A DNA stretch of 64,000 nucleotides from Lunularia cruciata (lineage: Eukaryota > Streptophyta > Marchantiopsida > Lunulariales > Lunulariaceae): assembly GCA_948567375.1 (NCBI GenBank), contig OX419759.1:48337493-48401492 (forward strand). The letters run 5' to 3'. Numbering within the stretch: the first letter of the stretch is position 1; each line of letters opens with the position of its first letter. This document shows, one piece after another, positions 57,201 through 64,000 of this stretch. The position numbers were made by a program, and so were the translations under genes. A model generated the notes under the pieces. That model saw only the letters and a list, made by a program, of their open reading frames with translations. It had not been told where the DNA came from and searched no databases.

Positions 57201-59122
57201 GAAGTCTCCTCTTCCATGCTTGTGTCCACACCTGAAGCTCCTCCTTCAGAATCTGATTCCCAATAATCAGAAGATGGGGTATCTGAATGTGAAGTGTTGG
57301 TGGTGTTAGTCACAAGAACAGTGACTCTATGGTTTGATGGCCCAATCCTTAAGTACCCTTTGTGCCATCGATCAGTTGTGCGTGCTGCTCTCAACCATGG
57401 CCTCCCAAGAAGTAAGTCATAGCTTGAATCCTTCAAGACTTGGAAAGTCATGAGATTTTGAACTCCCATAACTGAAACTACCACCTTATCCATCACTCCT
57501 ACTAGTCGAACTTGTTGCTTGTTTGCCATGCTCACCACAAATGTTGAAGGTCTTGAGGGTATCATACCCAACTTCTTCATCAACCTTTCTGACATGGCAT
57601 TCACTGCTGATCCTCCATCAACCAATGCATCCTTGATGTTGTGACCATTCACTCTCACATCAATCTTGGAGGCATATTCACAAGCCTCCCATGGTGCTGG
57701 CTTGGCATCCACCACCCCCATTGATACTGGAACTTTTGCCTTCTTCTTCTTCTTGCTCCTTGTAGAACTCAAACCACTTCTAAGCTCCTTTCTCAAGGTA
57801 GGGTTCAAAGCAATTAATTGGCCCACTGTGATGTTAGCCTTGTGACTACCAACATCCTCCAACACATTGTAGTTCCATTGTTGCTTTGAGATCAAGAAGT
57901 CCTCCATCCCCAACTTCTTCCTTGGAGTCTTTGTTGTTGATGGTGTTGAGGTGCGAGTGCTCCTAGTAGACATAGGAGTATCCTTGCTTGAAGTAAATCC
58001 TTGAGAAGAGTGAACATCCTCTGCAAAACGAGCTCTCTTCTTCTCTTGTGCCAAAAGCTCCAAATTAGGACCCTTGGAGTTTGAGCACTCTCCCTTCTCA
58101 TACTTGCTCTCAACCACATCTATGGATGCTATCCCCTTACCTTTGTTGGGATTAGGAGCCACTTGGGTTTCACTACCTCCCTCTTTCCCTCTATTGGCTC
58201 CCTCATAACCCCTTCCTCCATGGTAAATGGAATTTGGGCAATTTCTTTGGATATGGCCTCTTCCTCCACAACCAAAACAATTTCTATCATTGAAATTGTT
58301 GGCTGGTTGGCCTCCTCTATATGGATAGTTTCCATAACTCCTAGGCCCTCTCCCTACATTCTGATCCACCTCTCTCTTCTCCCATAGTTGCACCACATTG
58401 ATCTTGAGATCCGCAAGTTGTTCTGTGATGGTTTGGAGTGGATCTTTTGGTGGAGGTGCAAGAACTGGAGTAACTACTACTTGTGGTGCAACCCTTGTCA
58501 CCAAAGTATCAGAAGTTCCACCATACTTGTAGCCTTGAGGAGGATGCACAACCTCCTTCACCACCAAATCACTCTCATCCCCTTCCAAACTCTCCTCCAT
58601 ACGAATTGCGATCTTGATAGCTTCAACCTTGGAAGAAGGTTTCTCATATCTCACCTTGCTTCTAATTTGTGTTCTCAATCCTCCCACAAAATTCTTGGTG
58701 AGCATGGCCCCTATGCCAATCATTGTAGTCTCCACATCATCCCCACCCTTCCTCAACACTATGCGAAATCTGGACTCCAACTTTTCCACTCTTTCCACAT
58801 AGACCCTCACTTTCTCTCCATCTCCTTGCTTGAGAAATGTAACCTCACTCATCAATCTCTCATAACTCTCATCAGGAAGAAAGTTTTCAATGAGTGCTGA
58901 AGTCAAAGTCTCCCAAGACTCCTCTTCCCCCTCTCTTCTCTCTCTCTTTTGGTATTCTGACTCATACCATGTAAGTGCTGCATCCTCAAAGAAATCTGGT
59001 AATAATGAGGCCCACTCATTCTTCCTCCTCTCATTGTTTCCTATGCAAGCTCTCTTGAAGTCTCTCACAAAGGCCTCCACATCTTCTCCATCCTTGCCAA
59101 AGAAAACCGGAAGTTTCCCCAT
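54296..59122 (-). CDS. Element N Gag-Pol polyprotein (1608 aa, uninterrupted)
   Basis: Encodes everything for copying: Gag from residue 1 (GKLPVFFGKDGEDVEAFVRD, later FLKQGDGEKVRVYVERVEKL), a zinc knuckle CFGCGGRGHIQRNC near residue 281, aspartic protease ALVDGGSAVNAM near 500, RT near 780-960 with LPFGL-type block VMPFGLCNAPATFQRF and catalytic FIDDFCVY near 889 (Phe replaces the usual Tyr), RNase H with LYTDASNVAIGCTLSQ and IVTDHKALKYIF, integrase with zinc module CKTCHVCQ, and catalytic Asp in WGIDFVGP (about 1319), Asp in LVSDRGGEF and Glu in GLAERTNQT (about 1415). It ends with FGPFIVEKVWGNYTYDL and no chromodomain or PHD. ATG chosen because conserved gag starts right there and the frame upstream is closed. 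Confidence 0.93.
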   Translation of the reverse strand: MGKLPVFFGKDGEDVEAFVRDFKRACIGNNERRKNEWASLLPDFFEDAALTWYESEYQKRERREGEEESWETLTSALIENFLPDESYERLMSEVTFLKQGDGEKVRVYVERVEKLESRFRIVLRKGGDDVETTMIGIGAMLTKNFVGGLRTQIRSKVRYEKPSSKVEAIKIAIRMEESLEGDESDLVVKEVVHPPQGYKYGGTSDTLVTRVAPQVVVTPVLAPPPKDPLQTITEQLADLKINVVQLWEKREVDQNVGRGPRSYGNYPYRGGQPANNFNDRNCFGCGGRGHIQRNCPNSIYHGGRGYEGANRGKEGGSETQVAPNPNKGKGIASIDVVESKYEKGECSNSKGPNLELLAQEKKRARFAEDVHSSQGFTSSKDTPMSTRSTRTSTPSTTKTPRKKLGMEDFLISKQQWNYNVLEDVGSHKANITVGQLIALNPTLRKELRSGLSSTRSKKKKKAKVPVSMGVVDAKPAPWEACEYASKIDVRVNGHNIKDALVDGGSAVNAMSERLMKKLGMIPSRPSTFVVSMANKQQVRLVGVMDKVVVSVMGVQNLMTFQVLKDSSYDLLLGRPWLRAARTTDRWHKGYLRIGPSNHRVTVLVTNTTNTSHSDTPSSDYWESDSEGGASGVDTSMEEETSTEEDESESDSDVYPLCAMDFAPKPEVLKDPDKSPLTLEEVERRLSTLKYGPNVTKEEKVRFEEIFRKFIHVFAFSYKDLKEVTLEEHKIEVESHARPIRQKQRRISPPISLVVKEEIDKLKEAGFIFEVENSEWVSPIVIVKKKNGKLRVCVDYKKLNAVTKKDYYPLQFIDEILEEVVGHERYSFGDGYSGYNQIKIAPEHQQLTTFTTPWGTYAFKVMPFGLCNAPATFQRFMNKVFEPFIGKFVRDFIDDFCVYGSKEEHFEHLIKVLQRLDEANASLNPEKCIFGCEEGLLLGHIISKDGIAVDPEKVRKISDLPFPSSLTKLRQFLGMVGYYRRFIFSFSNKAYALTIYMKKGVDYMVILEDKEALKAFEELKQSLVVAPILAKPDWSKPFILYTDASNVAIGCTLSQLDQDGHDHPIAYASRQMVSAEKNYSVTEREGLAVIFGLKKFRHYLIGGKATIVTDHKALKYIFNKPNVEGRLARWMILLSEYDYTIEDKPGKKHANADLLSRAYDHDGDEPVDDSFPDEELMTISVTQEVPMEYKEIVDFVTRGNYPKGMHARERKALAARSRPYTMVEDILFHQGADGLLRRAVGKEESILIIKEFHEGLVCGGHFAGKVTAFKILYAGYHWRGIFKDCLDYCKTCHVCQAFARKSTSTPPLRSIPLLGPFEKWGIDFVGPLNRTPRNNRYIVVVTDYLTKWVEARPLRDKNEDEVGRFLYERIITRFGCPLELVSDRGGEFTGSITTAMLRHFSITHRVTTSYKPNSNGLAERTNQTLCMMLAKDAEMEGAKHHWDKRIHAVLWEYRTTMKTSTGYSPFQLVYGIESTLPIHFDLPTFQSIHRRLKKAQGSDAEKSRKDQLMELEEARAVAMVRVEQAQRKQKESYDKRQGKKKVEPFKEGDWVMLFDSIRFKRVQKKFLPKYFGPFIVEKVWGNYTYDLKELGGRHFDRINHDKLKMYHRR

Positions 59123-59358
59123 CTTAACCCCTCACTATCTTTCTTTTCTCTCAATTTTTTTTTTCTCTTTTTTTTTTCTCTCACTCTATTACTAATAGAG
59201 TATATACATGACTAACACCATCTGAGAATAATCCACTCTAGGGAACACAAAAGGTTCAGGTTGCTCCAAGATTTCTATAGCAACATCAAATCCTAGAGTG
59301 CATATTAATCTAACTCTCATGGATAGTTTATCCATAAGTTGAAAGATTATCTCCATCA

Positions 59359-59856
59359 CTAATCTTGAGAACTAGCTGATGAAGGTGGTAGTATTTCTGT
59401 AGCTGTACTAAGACTCTCTCCAAGATCCTTTACCAAAGTTTCCAAAAGTGCTTTTACTCCACTACACTCATGTCCTTTTGGAAGTCCTTCAACTCCACAA
59501 ACCTCACACAACTCCTTGGTCTTAGATCTTCTCCCTCCCAATCTTGGTGAAGAAGGTCCAACATGCAAACCCAAGTCAAGTAAGCTTCTCCTTTCCCTCA
59601 ATCTCTTGCTCTCAAAGGTCAATGGACATGAACTTGCCTTATGTCCCTTCTCTCCACATAGAAAGCACTTAGACTCACTCTTTCCTCCAAGTGGTGTAGG
59701 TTTTTGGATCCTCTCAACACTCTCTTCAAATTCTATTGTAAACTCTCTTTTCCTCAAATCCACCCCTACAATCACCTCAAACCCTTGGGGAACCTTGCAT
59801 AATCTCAATTTCCACTCTTGATGACCCTCCATGTTCCCCAAGATGAATCTAAACAC
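59359..59856 (-). CDS. Element N upstream ORF with zinc knuckle (165 aa)
   Basis: Lies between leader and gag, in the same direction, ending about 240 bp before the gag start. Residues about 60-75 form a canonical knuckle CFLCGEKGHKASSC (CX2CX4HX4C) and about 115-130 hold CEVCGVEGLPKGHEC, possibly a second metal site. N-terminal part is basic/hydrophobic (EWKLRLCKVPQGFEVIVGVD). The true start may be further upstream or on a spliced RNA, since charged coding-like text also occurs at 60324-60535. An eroded version exists at 14369-14870, so the ORF is a family trait. Function unknown; an RNA-binding accessory protein is possible. Confidence 0.7.
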   Translation of the reverse strand: MFRFILGNMEGHQEWKLRLCKVPQGFEVIVGVDLRKREFTIEFEESVERIQKPTPLGGKSESKCFLCGEKGHKASSCPLTFESKRLRERRSLLDLGLHVGPSSPRLGGRRSKTKELCEVCGVEGLPKGHECSGVKALLETLVKDLGESLSTATEILPPSSASSQD

Positions 59857-60513
59857 TCAAACATGCTTTTTGTTGATCTCAAACTTCTCATGCATGAGAT
59901 CCTCACTCTGCAGAATTGACCCTTCCTCACAATGTCACTCAAATCTCCCAACCAATATGTCACAGTCCTCTTAAATTTTCCACACTTGATCACAACTCCA
60001 GGGCGTCCCTCCCTACAAAATTTCAGATCTTTTCATTGAGCCATTTGGCCTAGACACCTTTCTATTCAGCACCCATATTTCAGATTTGGTCTGAAAACCA
60101 CCCCCCTCACTTCAAAAACTCATAACGCCCTTATCACCTTTCAAAAATTCTAGCCCAGTGTGCATAGAAGCTCTCTCAATAATTTCAAGTGTGCTAATTG
60201 AAAGATAACCCAAGCTATCATGTGTAGAAATCTCAAGTCCAGATCTCAAACTTGAGATTTTGCCCAAAATCACCTTAATCCCCAAAATCTGCAATCCACC
60301 TCACACAATCTCTCCAATTCCTCTCATGTGTACAAGATGTACAAAATCACCTCAAAGACATCATAATGAACTACAGGGTATACAAATGGATCTTGGTTCT
60401 CTAACATAAGTTCAGCCCTCTCCTCTCCTAATGTTCTCTCCAAGTGAGCTCTCATAGCCTCCTTCTGCCTAATGTAGAATTGGACGCGGAACATTATCTT
60501 GCCTTCTAGAGAG
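59857..60513 (-). other. Leader of element N
   Basis: Untranslated or partly coding region between primer site and upstream ORF. A minus-strand frame at 60324-60535, EAMRAHLERTLGEERAELML and onward, has coding-like composition and is continuous across the primer site, but has no recognisable domain. Confidence 0.5.
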
Positions 60514-60531
60514 GTCCCGGCAACGGAACCA
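60514..60531 (-). other. Primer-binding site of element N
   Basis: The minus strand reads TGGTTCCGTTGCCGGGAC four bases after the 5' LTR. It starts with TGG as expected for a tRNA 3' CCA end and resembles the tRNA-Asp type site (TGGCGCCGTTGCCGGGG) used by many plant Ty3/gypsy elements. Confidence 0.75.
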
Positions 60532-60535
60532 AAAA

Positions 60536-61201
60536 TGTGAGCCGGCCTGTCTCTCACTCAGGATGAACCTCTGATGGCTATTATGGTAGCGCACCATGGA
60601 CTAAGAAGGCAAGGAACCCCACTCCATCATACTCCTCCAAGGCTAACACTCCAAGACTCAAGACATTGCTCACTAGAGAACTCAATGAGAGAGAGATAGT
60701 TGGATGATGAGTACCTCCTCACACCTTGTTTATATACTTGTGAAATAGTTAGGTACCAAAGTGACTAATTACCGTAGTAACTCAAGTTACTAGACTAAAA
60801 GTCAAGTAAAGTCAAAAAGTAGAAAGGAATATCCATTCACATGGGCATATTCCCCTTATCTTGACCCAACCACTAAAGCAAGGATTCCTTCACATGGGCT
60901 ATCCTTGGACTAAAGAAGAATCCAAAACAAAAAGGCTTGCGGGCCCAAGAGTTCTCAACTCTTTCCCCAAATCCAAACACCTAGGAATAATACCAAGTCA
61001 ACACACTAAAATCCAAAAGTGGTGCTCATCTTTTCTACTTCCTCTAAAGTAAGGTCCCATCTATCTTAGCTATGACTAACTTTAGCTAACCATGACTAAT
61101 ATAGAACCATCCTGTATCTCTATATAAATAATATCTCTTAAGTACTTGTAATACTAAGCTAAATATCACAATACCACACACATGCACAAATGGGTGTTAT
61201 A
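60536..61201 (-). repeat. 5' LTR of element N
   Basis: TGTGAGCCGGCCTG to GGGTGTTATA; the last bases differ from the other LTR (TTACA), so the exact junction with the target duplication is uncertain by one base. Confidence 0.9.
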
Positions 61202-61776
61202 GAGCTGCATTTCCCACACTCATGAGTTTCCCAGGCTCTCATGCTTTTCAAGAGGGAGGACCTGGACTTGTTTGGGACTCACAGTTACAGCAGTTGGTGG
61301 AGCCCAATGCTGATGAGAGAGAGCGGGCGATGGGTTTTTGCACTGGTATTACCGCTGTTCCAGCAGTGTTAGAGGCATCCAGGCGTCAGGTGTTAGGTCA
61401 GGCTATGGACCTGAACTATTTGACTTGGATTGTGAGCCTTGGTTTGGCAGAGCAGCGTAGGATGCGCTTGATAAGCATCACCACTCGGACACTTGTGAGC
61501 CTTGTGCCTATCGAGACAATTCAGGCACATGCTGGGGGCGATGGACCGAGTGGACATGGTATTCTTGGGACACATCCAGTAGCTACTAGGGAGAGTGGTC
61601 TACTTGGAGTCCATCCAGGTGAGCGTGGGCTACTTGGATTACACCCTTGGTCCACATGGGATGCAGCCAGAGGACGTATGGAGCTTGCAGCCAGAGTGGA
61701 GGGAGTTTTTCACACAGAGGTTGGGACCTCTAGTGGTTGGGAGCATGACACCATTGCTCCCAAGGGCCCAGTGTAG
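61202..61776 (+). pseudogene. Element M methyltransferase C-terminus (motifs IX-X) and linker to RT
   Basis: Resumes after element N in the frame that follows when 53569-61205 is removed. PNADERERAMGF (about 61297-61335) corresponds to the ERERLMGF-type motif near motif IX. EASRRQVLGQAMDLNYLTWI (about 61372-61430) corresponds to motif X, where DNMT3 has R-Q-K-L-L-G-R-S. A proline/glycine-rich linker with a short repeat (GILGTHP, GLLGVHP, GLLGLHP) leads towards RT. The frame ends at TAG 61774-61776, followed by CAG; conversion from CAG is likely but copy A is deleted here, so it cannot be checked in this window. Confidence 0.87.
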
Positions 61777-64000
61777 CAGCCAGTCAGTACGTCTTCCACT
61801 CCTACTACAGTTACAGAGGATACTTGGGAGCCAGATCTTGGACCCAAGCTTACTGGAGAGGAAAGACGGAGGGTTTGGAGGTTCTTGAGGAGTCACACGA
61901 GTTGTTTTGCCTTCAGTATGAAGGATTTGGGTGCTCTGAAGGGACCTGGTATACGGATTGAGCTGACTAGCGACACACCTGTTTTCCGATGTTCTTATCG
62001 ATATAGTGAGATGGAGAGGACATTGATTCAGAGCCGGAGTAGTGACCTTTTTGAGGCTGGTTTGGTGGAGATTTCACATGGAGAGTATGCATCAGCGACA
62101 GTGATGCCAGCCAAGAAGGATATGCATGGCAACTATACAGATAGGCGGATGTGTGGAGATTACCGTCCTATCAACCGACAGACCAGGGCTGATCGGTATG
62201 CCATGCCTACACCGGAGGAGATTTTTGATGCGATTGGGCATGCAAAGGTCTTCAGTACTTTGGATCTTTGAGCGGGATATCATCAATTGCCGATCAGGGA
62301 GGAGGATAAGTCCAAGACAACATTTTGGGCTATTGATCCTCACAACAAGGATGTGTTATATCAGTGGAGATTCTTACCATTTGGGTTGAAGAATGCTCCT
62401 GCTGAGTTCCAGAGGGTCATGGATAGGATCCTAGCTGGACTGGATTTTGCTCAGTGCTATATTGATGACATTTTGGTGTATAGCACTACTGTGGAGGAGC
62501 ATGAGAGACAATTGTTGGAGGTGTTTGAGAGGTTGAGATCTCATGGACTCAAATTACATCCTGGGAAGTGTAGGTTCTTCCATGAGCAGGTTGAGTATTT
62601 GGGTCACACTATCTACCCCGGAGGACTTGGTGTTCAGCAGACCAAGGTGGAGGCTATTGCACGTATTCCTCGGCCTACGGATGTGAGCAGAGTGCGAGCA
62701 TTCCTTGGGTTGGCAAACTTCTATCGCCACTATGTTAGAGGATTTAGTGCCATTGCCAAGGCCTTGACGAAGCTGACCAAGCTTACACAGGAGTGGTGTT
62801 GGGGAGATGAGCAGGAGAGAGCTTTTGTAGAGCTCAAGGAGAGGTTGACATCTGCTCCTATTTTGAGGAGACCGATCAGGGGACGACCATTTCAGGTTCA
62901 CACTGATTGGAGTATGTTGGGGCTTGGAGCGGTGCTCACCCAACATGATGATGAGGAGAAGGAGTTTGTGGTGGCCTATGCTAGTCGCTCCAACAATTCA
63001 GCGGAGGCAAAGTATAGTTCATATGAGGGAGAGTGCTTGGCAGCAGTTTGGGCAGTAGCACATTTCCGATGTTACCTATTTGGTAACCCCTTCACTCTCA
63101 TCACTGATCATCAGCCGCTGAAGTGGTTGATGGAGTCCGACAAGCTTTCAGGGAAGCTTGCACGATGGGCTCTGATTTTACAGGAGTATGATTTCACGGT
63201 TGTTCACAGACCTGGAGCGGTGAACCATGATGCAGATGGGTTGAGTAGAAACCCATGTCCCAGCCAGCAGGATCAGACCGGAGCACGTTGGCATGGTGAG
63301 ACAGATGAGGAGATGGTGCCAGGTTGGCATGCATCGGCCTTTCTGTGTATATTTGCAGAGACTTTGGTGGTATCTCTCTCAGCGCATACAGGAGGAGTTA
63401 TTGAGGTCACAGATCCAGAGAGTGAAGATATTGGTACAGTTCAGCGAGACATTCATGATGATGTCTTAGTGATGGACTATCTTCGCACTGGTGTTGTGGG
63501 TGGCACAGTTGGGGCCAAGGAGAGAGACCGTGTTCTTCAGCGAGCCAGACGGTTCAGATTGGAGGGTAGACACCTTTTGCGTGTATGGGAGGATGGTAGA
63601 GTGCGAGTAGTACCACTTCCATCACAGAGACCACAGTTGGTCCGTCATGCTCATGAGGAGCTAGGACATTTTGGAGTAAAGCATACATATAGCTTACTCC
63701 AGAGTCATTATTGGTAGCGCGGTATGTAGACTGAGGAACAACAGTTTGTTGCCAGATGTGTGGTTTGTGACCGAGTTAGAGCATCATTCAATGCTCCTAC
63801 GCCACAGTTACACCCATTACCTATCATGGGATTGGGTTACCGTTGGAGTTTGGACTTTGCCGGACCTTTACCGCTGACTGTGAGACATCATCGGTATGTT
63901 TTGGTGATGGTGGAGCACTTCTCCAAGTGGATTGAGCTGGTGGCACTTCCTGACAAGTCTAGTGAAGGGATAGCTTACTTGTTCCTGGATCGAGTTCTTA
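61777..64000 (+). pseudogene. Element M RT, RNase H and integrase N-terminal part
   Basis: Same frame throughout. RT blocks: MCGDYRPINRQTRADRYAMP, AKVFSTLDL then TGA at 62269-62271 (expected Arg or Trp of D-L-x-A-G-Y-H), LPFGLKNAPAEFQRVMDR, and the catalytic YIDDILVY at about 62460. RNase H: HTDWSMLGLGAVLTQHD, YEGECLAAVWAV, TLITDHQPLKWL. Integrase zinc module: HAHEELGHFG and RCVVCDRV, with two TAG codons between them (63715 = TGG in copy A; 63727, probably former CAG). The integrase core begins at about 63850 (LDFAGPLPL) and runs out of the window open. RT would be functional but for single substitutions. Confidence 0.87.

Larger units (their letters stand above)
53569..61201 (-). mobile_element. 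Element N: nearly intact Ty3/gypsy retrotransposon inserted in element M
   Basis: LTRs at 53569-54247 (3') and 60536-61201 (5') on the minus strand, ends TG...CA, differing by only a few substitutions and small indels. Flanks carry GAGC on both sides (AGAGC if the right LTR ends at 61200), a 4-5 bp target duplication. Primer site, polypurine tract, an extra upstream ORF and a full Gag-Pol frame are present. No chromodomain. The intact frame and close LTRs suggest a recent insertion that may still be mobile. Confidence 0.93.
48186..64000 (+). mobile_element. Element M copy B: Ty3/gypsy retrotransposon encoding a cytosine-5 methyltransferase, interrupted by element N
   Basis: Truncated 5' LTR (48186-48635), leader, gag, protease, methyltransferase, RT, RNase H and the start of integrase; the 3' end lies beyond 64000 and is known only from copy A. 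Element N (53569-61201) sits inside the methyltransferase on the opposite strand. Removing N and one copy of its target duplication restores a single reading frame across the junction. Five in-frame stops remain: TAG 52229, TAG 61774, TGA 62269, TAG 63715, TAG 63727. Otherwise no frameshift was noticed. The N insertion is younger than copy B itself. Confidence 0.92.

Noticed and set aside
61595-61896. Open frames on both strands over the methyltransferase-RT linker
   Set aside because: They overlap the polyprotein frame, have no domain and are explained as shadows of it.

Overview
The window looks like nuclear DNA from the plant lineage (Streptophyta): one intact, intron-rich host gene stands in a thick layer of nested LTR retrotransposons. 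The host gene (34152-45779, + strand, 26 exons I could join in frame, 1081 aa) is the exocyst subunit SEC8. Its exons match plant SEC8 in order from N-terminus to stop. A non-flowering plant or a charophyte alga is my guess, because retrotransposons carrying a DNA methyltransferase were, as I recall, reported from charophytes and dinoflagellates. The sequence does not settle the species.

The most unusual content is a Ty3/gypsy family, here called element M. Two well preserved copies lie on the + strand: copy A (1-5100, 5' end outside the window) and copy B (48186-64000, 3' end outside the window). Read together they give one polyprotein of roughly 2,450 codons: Gag with two zinc knuckles, aspartic protease, a complete DNMT3/DRM-like cytosine-5 methyltransferase, reverse transcriptase, RNase H, integrase, and a C-terminal PHD finger where chromoviruses carry a chromodomain. 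So one element encodes a DNA-methylation writer and a candidate histone reader. Neither copy is intact. Copy A lost the catalytic part of the methyltransferase and all of RT in one deletion. Copy B has five in-frame stops and a second retrotransposon inserted inside the methyltransferase. Nearly all premature stops look like CAG to TAG or another C-to-T/G-to-A transition. Older, AT-rich remains of element M lie on the minus strand at about 17990-18820 (LTR and leader) and 21910-25505 (gag, leader and LTR).

The element inside copy B, element N (53569-61201, minus strand), is nearly complete: two closely similar LTRs, PBS, PPT, a 4-5 bp target duplication and an uninterrupted 1608-codon Gag-Pol. 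It also has an extra zinc-knuckle ORF between leader and gag. Decayed relatives of N fill 7472-16386 (a recombined double copy), and a + strand integrase piece lies at 5283-6115.

Between 16.4 and 31.4 kb lie an RNase H fragment (about 16480-16860), a truncated chromovirus-like element E (18860-21893, minus) and a full-length but dead chromovirus D (25589-31396, +) with LTRs, gag, protease, a 4 x 60 bp coding tandem repeat, RT, RNase H, integrase and chromodomain. From 31.4 to 34.1 kb comes AT-rich spacer and then a cluster of TTTACGG/CCGTAAA motifs before SEC8. Downstream of SEC8 are about 1.8 kb with no recognisable gene, then a 592 bp element with 128 bp terminal inverted repeats (47593-48184) directly touching the truncated 5' LTR of copy B. 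I saw no tRNA, rRNA or CRISPR feature.
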